Assembly (NCBI GenBank): GCA_014239035.1
Contig: JAAZZY010000042.1
Span: 1-13,106 of the forward strand
Direction: 5' to 3'
Length of the DNA: 13,106 bases
Source: Chlamydiia bacterium
GTDB lineage: Bacteria; Chlamydiota; Chlamydiia; Chlamydiales; JAAZZY01
Within the stretch, counting starts at the first letter, position 1. Every line of letters begins with the position of its first letter. The notes beneath the pieces were generated by a model. It was not told the DNA's origin. It saw nothing but the letters and a program-made list of their open reading frames with translations, and searched no databases. Positions 1 to 7,507 of this stretch are shown piece after piece. The translations under genes were made by a program, and so were the position numbers.

Positions 1-1347
1 CTCGTAGTCCATCTGGGTTTGGACCGTTGCAAGGTGCGTTTCAAATCCAAGCTGTGAGTTAAACCACAAGCGATATTGGTGGATAAACTCAGAGACTTTG
101 TCTCTTGGAATAAAAAGTGAGGATTGTTTAAAGACTGTCTCTTGTAGACGATAAAATCCTTTGTCTTGGATAAAAATCCATTTCCCAAAAAAAACAGAAT
201 GAGGGTGCAATAGATCTTTAGGCTCAAATAAATAAAGCTCTACAGATAAGTTCCAACTCTCATCAAATCGAATTAGATATCGTGGAGCGATGGGTTTAAT
301 TTCTAAAGAAGCGTTTGTAAGATGCTTTTGAAAAAAAGGAGCGTTTTTCTCCAGCTGTTCATCAATATGATGGGATAAAATAGATTCTTTTTTTTCGTAG
401 CTCTTTCGCTCTTTGATGAGATAAAACCCCTCTTGAGGGTGAAAGATCCAATCTCCAATGGGCGTTCCAACAAAATCTTTTTTCCTTTCGCTCTTCTTAA
501 TAGGGTAGATTTCTAAACTTTTCTTTATTTTGTTATAGAGGATTTTCTCAATAGGATCATTTTTAGTTTCATGAACTTTTATGGGAGTATCTATTGTGTT
601 TAAGAATGGAATCACTTGAGTGAGTATGTCTAGAGGCAGCCCAAATGAAACTTCAATATCTTCAAAAGTAATTTTTATCTTGGAAGGAATTTGATTAGCC
701 ATATTAATTTTGACTTGATAGGGCCTATTATCATCTTGAAGAAACATAAGCCATTTAGCGATGTCAGACCAAAAAGAGAGCTCGAATCTAAAGTCTTCAG
801 AGGGCCTGCCTTCTTTCCAAAGCTGCAATTCATTTTTAGATAAATTAGAAAATTTTAAAGAGGTCTCTTCAGTCTCTTTCTTTTTCAAGTCGATAAATTC
901 ATTGAGATTTTTCTTAGCTAATTCAGTTTTTCCTTTTGCTGAAAAGAGAATATTCCTATTGGGTTTTAGAGAATATACCCCATCTTTTTGAGTTAGGATT
1001 TTTGAGTCGTAGTCATATTTTTTTGCAAAAGAAGCGCAGATGTGTTTCCAAAAAGAATGCTTAAACCTTTGATGGAGAGGATCGATGTGGCCGTTGTAGA
1101 TTTTTAAGAGTGCTGTTGCTAAATGCTCACAGCTGGGCGCTGTTTCTACCTGGCAAGAGCAAAAGCAGTCTTGCACATGATAATGTTCATCAAATTGGAG
1201 AAAAGCCCAGGTGGGATCTTCAGAAAATCGATCAATTACCTGCACATGATACGTTCCTCTAGAAAAGATGATCTCTTTGACTCGCTTCTCTTTGAGGTAG
1301 CTTTCTGCTATTTTAGAGTATGGTTGAATAATATCTTGCGTATGCAT
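1..1347 (-). CDS. SWIM zinc-finger protein, probable N-terminus of a SNF2-family helicase (partial)
   Basis: This minus-strand frame stays open for 449 codons and leaves the window at position 1, so only the N-terminal part is present. Residues 61-75 carry the SWIM zinc-finger pattern C-x-C-x7-C-x-H (C63, C65, C73, H75), followed by the helical stretch LATALLKIY that usually ends this fold. The rest (about 90-449) is an alpha/beta region rich in Lys, Phe and Glu with no motif I can name. No helicase motifs are visible; they would lie beyond the left edge. In Chlamydiota, SWIM fingers of this kind sit at the N-terminus of large SNF2/SWI helicases, so that identity is inferred from family knowledge. 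An in-frame stop lies shortly upstream and the first in-frame ATG is at 1347, with AAGG-like purine tracts 12-20 bases before it. It lies 68 bases downstream of the 120-residue gene and could share its transcript. Confidence 0.75.
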   Translation of the reverse strand, partial: MHTQDIIQPYSKIAESYLKEKRVKEIIFSRGTYHVQVIDRFSEDPTWAFLQFDEHYHVQDCFCSCQVETAPSCEHLATALLKIYNGHIDPLHQRFKHSFWKHICASFAKKYDYDSKILTQKDGVYSLKPNRNILFSAKGKTELAKKNLNEFIDLKKKETEETSLKFSNLSKNELQLWKEGRPSEDFRFELSFWSDIAKWLMFLQDDNRPYQVKINMANQIPSKIKITFEDIEVSFGLPLDILTQVIPFLNTIDTPIKVHETKNDPIEKILYNKIKKSLEIYPIKKSERKKDFVGTPIGDWIFHPQEGFYLIKERKSYEKKESILSHHIDEQLEKNAPFFQKHLTNASLEIKPIAPRYLIRFDESWNLSVELYLFEPKDLLHPHSVFFGKWIFIQDKGFYRLQETVFKQSSLFIPRDKVSEFIHQYRLWFNSQLGFETHLATVQTQMDYE

Positions 1348-1415
1348 TCCAAAAAGTGCCTTGCCTTTATACTTGGAAACATACCAAATTCAAAATTTTG
1401 AGAATAGGGCTTAGG

Positions 1416-1778
1416 TTAGCCTTTAGCAGCAGCTGCATTAACATGCACAGCTTTGTAATGAGTAGCGTCTGAAAATAAGTGGGTTGTGCGTAATGCTCTG
1501 GTCGCTGCTTTAGAAACTTTTCTAATGCTATCTCTTCTTTCAGCATCTTTTACAGCTTCATTTTGAATTCCATTTTTGCGAGAAGTCCTTTTTTGGTCTC
1601 TTCTTTGGCGGGCATTCTGGGCTGCAAGTCTTTCGTCGCCTTTTGCGATCGACTCAACATATGCACTGATAACCTCAGCAAGAGCTTTCAGTATCACAGC
1701 TCTTTGAGGTGCTGGGATATTCTGTACTGCGCCTGTTGATCCTGCGCCTAATTTGCCATCTATAGCTGGAATAGACAT
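1416..1778 (-). CDS. Small basic orphan protein, 120 residues
   Basis: I do not recognise this family. The N-terminus (1-26) is Gly/Ala/Pro-rich, residues 27-46 look like an amphipathic helix (AVILKALAEVISAYVESIAK), and residues 50-97 are strongly basic with many Arg and Lys. The C-terminus has three His and ends in NAAAAKG. There is no signal peptide, membrane segment or cysteine. The basic centre could bind nucleic acid or an acidic partner, and the disordered, polar start would also suit a type III secreted protein; neither is shown. The start is well supported: AAGGAG lies 6 bases before the ATG. A nearly ideal sigma-70 type promoter sits immediately upstream, implying strong expression from a leader of only about 22 bases. 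The SWIM-finger gene follows downstream. Confidence 0.8.
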   Translation of the reverse strand: MSIPAIDGKLGAGSTGAVQNIPAPQRAVILKALAEVISAYVESIAKGDERLAAQNARQRRDQKRTSRKNGIQNEAVKDAERRDSIRKVSKAATRALRTTHLFSDATHYKAVHVNAAAAKG

Positions 1779-1784
1779 AAGCTT

Positions 1785-1790
1785 CTCCTT
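1785..1790 (-). promoter_or_regulatory. Shine-Dalgarno site of the 120-residue orphan
   Basis: The minus strand reads AAGGAG here, six bases before the ATG at 1778. This supports the chosen start. Confidence 0.8.
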
Positions 1791-1807
1791 TCATTCATGT
1801 TACCTAT

Positions 1808-1836
1808 ATTATAGCATAAAAAGAGTTTTTTGTCAA
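1808..1836 (-). promoter_or_regulatory. Consensus sigma-70/sigma-66 promoter with extended -10
   Basis: On the minus strand a perfect -35 box TTGACA (1831-1836) is followed by exactly 17 bases and a perfect -10 box TATAAT (1808-1813). A TG dinucleotide one base before the -10 box makes it an extended -10. The predicted transcript starts near 1801-1802 and reaches the ATG of the 120-residue protein after about 22 bases. Perfect boxes at ideal spacing are rare in any genome and predict strong, largely activator-independent transcription. Confidence 0.85.
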
Positions 1837-1916
1837 GTAAAATACACAAATGCAAGGGTTTATGTTATTTTGGTGTGTTTTTGAGCGTGACTAGAGCTGG
1901 GGGGTAATGATAAGAG

Positions 1917-2417
1917 CTAGTAGGGAGCAGGATGATTCAGCGTTACTTCATAAGTTGTTTCTACTTTGCCTGTTGTAACTTTAGCTCGGGTTTCTGAGCC
2001 CTCAGCAAGAGGTAAATTTAGATCAAAGCGTGTTCTACTTGGCGCCCTTTTTCCTCTCGCATACTCTACAAGAGTCCACTCGAGGGCCTTAATATTAGGG
2101 TTGTCTAAGTTGACCTGCATTTCTTTTCTCTGAAAAACTGTTGTTACAGCACCTTCAGTGAAGCTTATCTCACGGATATCCGGGCTATTTGGGTCAAAGG
2201 GGCAATTACAGGTTGGTATATTTTTAACATCTATCCCTACAGATTTTGGAGTAGAAACTGCTGGGTAAAGAGACATATTCTCTTGCCTTGATCGACTGTT
2301 TTTGACAGTTACAACTAATCTTAAGTAAAGAGTTGTTAGATAAGTCACGTCAGAAGGATCAACAGCTGTAGGATCAACAGCTGCAGCGGATGCTGCGGTA
2401 GAAATACTAAGTGGCAT
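1917..2417 (-). CDS. Orphan protein of 166 residues, translationally coupled to ald
   Basis: I do not recognise this protein. The N-terminus (about 1-23) is Ala/Ser-rich and holds a doubled AVDP motif encoded by a 15-base tandem repeat. The middle has a Cys pair (CNCPFDPN, about residues 69-76). The second half alternates polar and hydrophobic residues and looks beta-rich, ending in VTLNHPAPY. It lacks a convincing signal peptide or transmembrane helix. It starts two bases after the ald stop, and its Shine-Dalgarno AAGGAG is formed by the last two sense codons of ald, so translation is probably coupled. Coupling does not prove a role in alanine metabolism. A repeat-containing Ala/Ser N-terminus would also fit a secreted or surface protein. 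Confidence 0.75.
   Translation of the reverse strand: MPLSISTAASAAAVDPTAVDPSDVTYLTTLYLRLVVTVKNSRSRQENMSLYPAVSTPKSVGIDVKNIPTCNCPFDPNSPDIREISFTEGAVTTVFQRKEMQVNLDNPNIKALEWTLVEYARGKRAPSRTRFDLNLPLAEGSETRAKVTTGKVETTYEVTLNHPAPY
2356..2385. repeat. Two-copy 15-base tandem repeat inside the 166-residue orphan
   Basis: The unit GGATCAACAGCTGTA is followed directly by GGATCAACAGCTGCA, one mismatch in 15 bases. In frame, on the minus strand, it encodes the doubled AVDP(T/S) motif near the N-terminus. It keeps the frame, so copy-number change would alter the protein by five residues at a time. Confidence 0.85.
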
Positions 2418-2419
2418 TT

Positions 2420-3538
2420 TTACTCCTTTATAATTAGTTCTTTTCCAGGATGGTAGTCATAACCTAGATCTGTAGCAACGTGCTGGTTTGTGACTTTTCC
2501 TTGGTAGACATTGAGCCCATCAATAAGCCCAGGATCTTCTTTTAGGGCATTTTTATAGCCTAAATTGGCAAGCTCTAGAGCATATGAAGTAATGGCGTTC
2601 ATAAGAGCTCGAGTTGCTGTTTTTGCGCAGGCTCCCGGCATATTAGTTACACAGTAGTGCACAATATCATCGACCATGTATGTGGGCTCTTCATGAGAAG
2701 TAGGTTTAGAGGTCTCAAAACAACCTCCTTGATCAATAGCAACATCGACCATGACACTATGAGGTTGAATAAGCTTAAGCATATCTTTAGTGACAACTTT
2801 TGGGGCAAGTTTTCCAGGAATTAGAACAGCTCCCACAACTAAATCTGCTGATTGAAGAACCTTTTCTATCGCCATCTCTGTTGAGAAAACTGTGCGCAGT
2901 TTAAAATCAAAGATGTTGTCGATCTCCCTTAAGCGAGTTAAGTTCACATCTAGAATAGTTACATGTGCGCCTAAACCTTGAGCCATACGTGCAGCATTAA
3001 GCCCTACAATGCCTCCACCCACAACGACGACATTGGCAGGCTGTACTCCAGGAACTCCTCCCATTAAGAGGCCTTTTCCGCCATTGTTGAGTTGCAAAGC
3101 ATTAGCTCCTGCTTGAATAGAAATTCTTCCAGCAATTTCACTCATAGGGATTAAAATAGGAAGCTGGCCACTTCGATCTGTGACAGTCTCCCAGGCAATA
3201 GCGATGACTTTGTTATCAATTAAAGCCTTGGTAAGCTCGGGCTCTGGGCTTAGGTGTAAAAAGCAAAATAGAATGAGGTTCTCACGCATGTAAGGAAACT
3301 CTGAGGGTTGAGGCTCTTTTACTTTGATAAGCATCTCAACATTCCAAGCTTCTTTGGCGCTGCCTACAATTTTAGCGCCAGCTTTCTTATAAACGTCATC
3401 AGTATAACCTAAAGATTTACCAGCATTAGTCTCTATGACAACTTGGTGTCCTGCATGCGTTAAGATATGAACGAGCTCTGGGTTGGCACCCACACGATAT
3501 TCGTGATTTTTAACTTCTTTAGGAATACCAATTAGCAT
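2420..3538 (-). CDS. ald: Alanine dehydrogenase
   Basis: A cytosolic enzyme that interconverts L-alanine and pyruvate plus ammonia with NAD(H). Its 372 residues match the usual family length. The N-terminal domain has the substrate-binding Arg15 (NHEYRVG), Lys74 (KVKEP) and the catalytic His95 (LFCFLHLSPEP). The Rossmann domain carries the GxGxxG loop GGGIVG at 174-179, with Asp197 placed to bind the NAD ribose, and the active-site Asp269 lies in VDVAIDQGG. The C-terminal signature NMPGACAKTATRALMNA is present. Every catalytic residue I can place is intact. It lies 43 bases downstream of smc on the same strand, with no strong promoter visible in the gap, so co-transcription is likely. The Shine-Dalgarno before ATG 3538 is weak (GGGTAG region). 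In an intracellular bacterium it may let host alanine feed pyruvate metabolism. Confidence 0.96.
   Translation of the reverse strand: MLIGIPKEVKNHEYRVGANPELVHILTHAGHQVVIETNAGKSLGYTDDVYKKAGAKIVGSAKEAWNVEMLIKVKEPQPSEFPYMRENLILFCFLHLSPEPELTKALIDNKVIAIAWETVTDRSGQLPILIPMSEIAGRISIQAGANALQLNNGGKGLLMGGVPGVQPANVVVVGGGIVGLNAARMAQGLGAHVTILDVNLTRLREIDNIFDFKLRTVFSTEMAIEKVLQSADLVVGAVLIPGKLAPKVVTKDMLKLIQPHSVMVDVAIDQGGCFETSKPTSHEEPTYMVDDIVHYCVTNMPGACAKTATRALMNAITSYALELANLGYKNALKEDPGLIDGLNVYQGKVTNQHVATDLGYDYHPGKELIIKE
2423..2428 (-). promoter_or_regulatory. Shine-Dalgarno of the 166-residue orphan embedded in the end of ald
   Basis: The minus strand reads AAGGAG, which is at once the last two sense codons (Lys-Glu) of ald and the ribosome binding site five bases before ATG 2417. 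The ald stop TAA lies between them. This arrangement usually couples translation of the two genes. Confidence 0.8.
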
Positions 3539-3581
3539 ATGATCTACCCAGGGTTACAATTAACTCAAAAAACTGATTTGA

Positions 3582-6500
3582 TTAAACTAAAGCTTCGGAA
3601 GAATCTTCTTTAGCAGGTTGATTATCAAATTCTAATGGTATGACTTTTGTGACGCCTTTCTCTTCCATTGAAATTCCAAGCAAGATATCTGCCATGGCCA
3701 TAGTTCGTTTATTGTGGGTAATGATAATGAATTGATGATTTTTAACAAATTGTTTTAACACGCGAGTAAAGCGCTCGATATTGGTGTCGTCGAGTGGGGC
3801 ATCTACCTCATCGAGGATACAAAAAGGAATGGATTGTGTTTCAAAAAGAGCAAATAGAAGCGCTAGTGCTGTTAAGCATTTTTCTCCACCAGACATTTGT
3901 TGAATAGAGCGCATTTTTTTGCCTGGAGGTTGTGCGATGATTTCGATTCCAGCCTCTAGAATATCTTCGTTAGCATTTAACTCTAAGTCTGCTTCTCCTC
4001 CGTTAAATAACAGGGTGTAGTTTTCTTTAAAGTGGGTTCTAATACTTTCAAACGTCTCAGAGAACATTTTACGAGATGTGTTGTCAAGTTCTGTGATGAT
4101 CTCAACAAGCTTTTCTTTGGAGTTGGCTAAATCCTCTATCTGACATTGAAGGAAAGAAAAACGCTCTTGCTTTTCTTTGCAGTCTGCAACAGCTTTTAAG
4201 TTGACTTCAGCATAGCCTTCTAAGCCTCTACGTAAGCGCCTAACTTCTCTTTCAACTTTTGTAATAGAAAAAGACTCTTCAATAGAAAATTTAAGGATTT
4301 GCTCTTTTTCAAAGCTGTAGCGGTCAGTAATTTCAACAGAGTAGAGATTGTTTTCAGCCTGCATCTGGGAGTTCTTATTGCTGATCTCGATATCTGATTT
4401 TTGATTTTGTTCGAGATCATTTCGATATATAGAAAGCTTTTGATTGAAATCCACTTCTTTTTTTTCTAGGGCCTCTAGGGCATCTTCAAAAGAGTGGTAG
4501 TGCTTATCTGCAATAGAGAGTTTTTGCCCAAATATTTTTTCTTTATCAACATAGTCTTGACTCTGAGCAGCAAGAGAGTTGTAGGATTCTTCATCTTGTC
4601 CGATCTGCGCGTTCATATTCTCAATCTGCTGTTGGAAGTCAGCGCTTTTAGACTCAAATATTTTAATGTTTTCTTGAAGAGACTGTGCTTCTTTTTCCAC
4701 ATCTTTGATGCGCTTATCTAAGCTAGATCGAAGAGATCTCTTTTCATTAAGAGAGTGAAAGTTTCTCTCAAATGCTTTTTCAATAGTCTTAAAATGAGAC
4801 TCTAACTTAGACCTTTTTTCCTTTTCTTCAAGATGCTGGGTGCTCAGGTCTTTCTTCTTGCTTTCAAGTGTCTTCAAACTGGTCGATAATGCCGATTTTT
4901 TACTTTGAAAGTCTTTAGAAGACTCTAAGAGATAAGAAATATCATCTTCAAGAGATTTGGATTTGAGCTCAGCTTCTTTTATGGTCATACTCAAATGGCG
5001 CATTTGATTGCTTGCTTTGAGTAGTACACTTACGAGTACTTCAAGTTTTTGGGTCTCTTTTTGAAATTGAATAGAGAGCTCTTCTTTTTCTTTCTCTAGT
5101 TGAAGCAATTCCTTGTAAATAGTTCGAAGTTCACTTTCTCTTAAAAAGAGGTTGTTTTCTTCTTGGGCAAGATGGTGGAAAACTTTTTTGCTATCAATAA
5201 AGAACTCTTTACTGACCAAGCTTTGAGGCTTGGGGTCTATCGATAGATCGTTACCAAGAGTAACGTTATTCAAAAAGTGATCCGATATAAGGTTTGACTT
5301 AGCAAGCTCCTGATCTGTTTGAGGTTCTCCTTGTTGGAGATGCTCAAGGCATAGAATTGAAAAGCCCTGAAGGCTATGTTCTTTTGCGAATTCTAAGATT
5401 TGCTTTAGATCACTTTTTGATTTAGTGACAAGCGTTTGCAGATAAGGTCCAAGAAGTGCAGATAGACAGACCTCATATCCTTTTTGAGGAACAATCCATT
5501 CTGTTAAAGGGGAGAGTTTATCAAATAGGGCACTAGATGGGTCTTGAGAGTATTTAAGAAGGGTTTTTGTTGCGCTTCCATATCCATCGAATTCATCTTT
5601 GAGCTTTTGAAGTAAACTTACCTTTGCATTTTTTGAAGTTACTTCACCTGATAGATGATCGAGATTAGTTTTAAGCTTTTCGATAACAGCTTTTTGCTCA
5701 TTGATCTCATCTGTTAGCTTTTGTTCTTGGGCCTCAGCTACCTTGAACTCTTTAAGAGAGCTCTCATGTTGAGCATTAGAAGCCCCTAGAAGGTTGTTTT
5801 TTTCTGCTAATTTAGCAGCGTTGCTTTCTTCTTGCTTTTCTAAGCTTTTATGTTGGACTTCGATGTTTTCAAGCTGGCTTGCTGCACTTGTAAGTTTTAG
5901 CTGAAGCTCATTTTCTAAATTAAGAGAAGCCATCAATGCGTTTTGGCTCTCCTTTCTTGATTTACTCTCCAAACCAACTTTAGTTTCAAGCTCTAGCATT
6001 TGCGTAAGAGACTTCTCATGCTCGGTGATCATCTTATAGAGATCACCTTGATGAGTAGACAGCTCACTTTGATTTCCTAAGTAAACTTTGTGCTCTTGTA
6101 GATGCTTTTGATGAAATTGACTTAAAGCTTGTTTTAACCCTTTAGTATGCTCAGCAAGTTCTTCTAACTTCTTTTTGTGGGCCTTAAATTCAAATGTTGA
6201 AAGCTCAGAGGATTTTTTGACTTCAAAGAATGCTTCATAGGCCTTTTTGGCTTCTTCAGATTTTGTGTGATAAGTTTCTTTAAGAGCTCGTATCTTTTCT
6301 TCTAAAGAAGTAATTTGCTCTTTAAGGTGAGTTTGCTCCTGACTCTTTTCTTTTAAAAGAGAAGAAAGTTCATTTTGTTTCTTCGAGTTGGTTTGCCATT
6401 TTGCAATGATGAGCTGTTTGTCAAGGTGCTCTAAAGTGTCTTTTTGTTTTTTGTAGATTTCTGCTTCTTCTGCTTGCTTTTGAAGAGTCTCTATCTGCTT

Positions 6501-7097
6501 ATTGACTTCAACTTGAATATCTTCAACGCGTTTGAGATTGACCTCTATTTGATTTAGCTTGCGGTACGCTTCCTTTCTCTTTTCTTTGAAGTGCATAATT
6601 TTAGCCGCTTCTTCAAAGACGCTGCGCCGCTCATAAGGAGAGGATAAAATTAACTCGTCAATTTTACCTTGTTCAAAAATATAGAAGGCATTCTTTCCAA
6701 GGCCCGCTTCCCAAAGCAATTTATGGACATCTTTCAAGCGCACGGGGTTGCGGTTGATGAGCCATTCGGATTCACCTGTGCGGTAGAGTCGTCTTGAGAT
6801 GCAAATTTCCTGATAATCCACTGAAAGGGATTTGTCTACTTTTGTAAAAGTAAGGGAGATCTGTGCATAGTTGAGAGGCTTTCTTTTCTCTGTTCCAGAA
6901 AAAATAACGTCGATCATTTTGTCACTACGAAGGGCTTTGGCACTAGGGCCACCTAAGACCCAGCGGAAGGCATCCACAACATTGGACTTACCACAGCCAT
7001 TAGGTCCCACAATAGCGGTAACTGGCTTAGAAAAATTTATGACGGTTTTATCTGCAAAAGACTTAAAACCAAAAATTTCAATTTTCTCTAAATACAT
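3582..7097 (-). CDS. smc: Chromosome segregation/condensin protein SMC
   Basis: The ATPase of the bacterial SMC-ScpAB condensin, which compacts and helps segregate the chromosome. The 1171-residue length is normal. The N-terminal head begins with MYLEKIEIFGFKSFADKT and has Walker A GPNGCGKSN at 31-39 and an R-loop region near RSDKMIDVIF. A first coiled coil runs from about 165 to 495. The hinge lies at about 498-640 (FDGYGSATK through GFSILCLEHL), and the second coiled coil extends to about 1000. The C-terminal head has the ABC signature MSGGE around 1068-1072, Walker B with the catalytic Glu (FCILDEVDAPLDD, about 1092-1104) and the H-loop THNKRT. The signature starts with Met where most SMCs have Leu. 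The start is fixed by the conserved N-terminus; no good Shine-Dalgarno precedes it. It heads the smc-ald-orphan run and faces the divergent ABC gene. Confidence 0.97.
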   Translation of the reverse strand: MYLEKIEIFGFKSFADKTVINFSKPVTAIVGPNGCGKSNVVDAFRWVLGGPSAKALRSDKMIDVIFSGTEKRKPLNYAQISLTFTKVDKSLSVDYQEICISRRLYRTGESEWLINRNPVRLKDVHKLLWEAGLGKNAFYIFEQGKIDELILSSPYERRSVFEEAAKIMHFKEKRKEAYRKLNQIEVNLKRVEDIQVEVNKQIETLQKQAEEAEIYKKQKDTLEHLDKQLIIAKWQTNSKKQNELSSLLKEKSQEQTHLKEQITSLEEKIRALKETYHTKSEEAKKAYEAFFEVKKSSELSTFEFKAHKKKLEELAEHTKGLKQALSQFHQKHLQEHKVYLGNQSELSTHQGDLYKMITEHEKSLTQMLELETKVGLESKSRKESQNALMASLNLENELQLKLTSAASQLENIEVQHKSLEKQEESNAAKLAEKNNLLGASNAQHESSLKEFKVAEAQEQKLTDEINEQKAVIEKLKTNLDHLSGEVTSKNAKVSLLQKLKDEFDGYGSATKTLLKYSQDPSSALFDKLSPLTEWIVPQKGYEVCLSALLGPYLQTLVTKSKSDLKQILEFAKEHSLQGFSILCLEHLQQGEPQTDQELAKSNLISDHFLNNVTLGNDLSIDPKPQSLVSKEFFIDSKKVFHHLAQEENNLFLRESELRTIYKELLQLEKEKEELSIQFQKETQKLEVLVSVLLKASNQMRHLSMTIKEAELKSKSLEDDISYLLESSKDFQSKKSALSTSLKTLESKKKDLSTQHLEEKEKRSKLESHFKTIEKAFERNFHSLNEKRSLRSSLDKRIKDVEKEAQSLQENIKIFESKSADFQQQIENMNAQIGQDEESYNSLAAQSQDYVDKEKIFGQKLSIADKHYHSFEDALEALEKKEVDFNQKLSIYRNDLEQNQKSDIEISNKNSQMQAENNLYSVEITDRYSFEKEQILKFSIEESFSITKVEREVRRLRRGLEGYAEVNLKAVADCKEKQERFSFLQCQIEDLANSKEKLVEIITELDNTSRKMFSETFESIRTHFKENYTLLFNGGEADLELNANEDILEAGIEIIAQPPGKKMRSIQQMSGGEKCLTALALLFALFETQSIPFCILDEVDAPLDDTNIERFTRVLKQFVKNHQFIIITHNKRTMAMADILLGISMEEKGVTKVIPLEFDNQPAKEDSSEALV

Positions 7098-7199
7098 AAT
7101 CTAAAATTTTACTTGTTGCCTATTTTGCTATGCCATGAAAAATCAGTATATGACAAGAAGAAATTAGCAGCCTTTGCTCTTTTTATAAAAGGAGGCACT

Positions 7200-7234
7200 A
7201 TTTTATTAAAAATGAGGATTTTGTTTAATAAAAT
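7200..7234. repeat. AT-only inverted repeat, 11-bp arms
   Basis: The arm ATTTTATTAAA (7200-7210) is perfectly inverted as TTTAATAAAAT (7224-7234) around a 13-base centre. The arms contain no G or C, so as RNA it would be a weak hairpin and not a classical terminator. As DNA it could be a dimeric regulator site or curved, easily melted DNA between the divergent promoters. Confidence 0.7.
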
Positions 7235-7475
7235 TCGACATATTTTGAAGGAAAATGTGAGAAAAATAAAGGTTTAATTTAACATCATAAATAGCTCTGT
7301 TAAGCAAAAAATATTAAAATTCACTGACAACGCAGAAAATCTTTGAATGTCATGAGGTTGTAATGTGGCGTTCTGGATGCAACCCTCTTATATATAGAGA
7401 CTTGAGGTGTGGATGGAAATTTAACATTAAAGGGTTTAGTGGCTAAATCTTAATAAATTCTTCATATATTTCCTA

Positions 7476-7481
7476 TATACT
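7476..7481 (+). promoter_or_regulatory. Candidate -10 box for the ABC gene
   Basis: TATACT lies 26 bases before the ATG at 7508 and within an AT-rich stretch. No good -35 box is found 16-18 bases upstream, so this is a weak call. AAAAAGGG at 7493-7500 can serve as the ribosome binding site, about seven bases before the start. Confidence 0.35.
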
Positions 7482-7507
7482 GAGGGGGTTTTAAAAAGGG
7501 TTTATTA

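Larger units (their letters stand above)
7098..7507. other. AT-rich divergent intergenic region between smc and the ABC gene
   Basis: These 410 bases separate two diverging genes and must hold promoters for both. I see no convincing coding gene, tRNA or terminator. Contents I can name are an 11-bp AT-only inverted repeat at 7200-7234, a GGAGG at 7191-7195 followed 16 bases later by a 21-codon reading frame, a GGTTG/CAACC 5-bp inverted pair around 7346-7384, and a TATACT box close to the ABC gene. The length is generous for a compact genome, so a regulatory site or small RNA is possible but not shown. Confidence 0.6.

Noticed and set aside
1123..1401. Plus-strand frame of 92 codons near the left edge
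   Set aside because: It is antisense to the SWIM-finger coding frame, whose Cys/His motif makes the minus strand the real one.
1384..1420. Terminator after the 120-residue gene
   Set aside because: GGCT/AGCC gives only a 4-bp stem and the 12-bp palindrome TCAAAATTTTGA is AT-rich with no U-tract after a GC stem, so it does not meet a terminator pattern.
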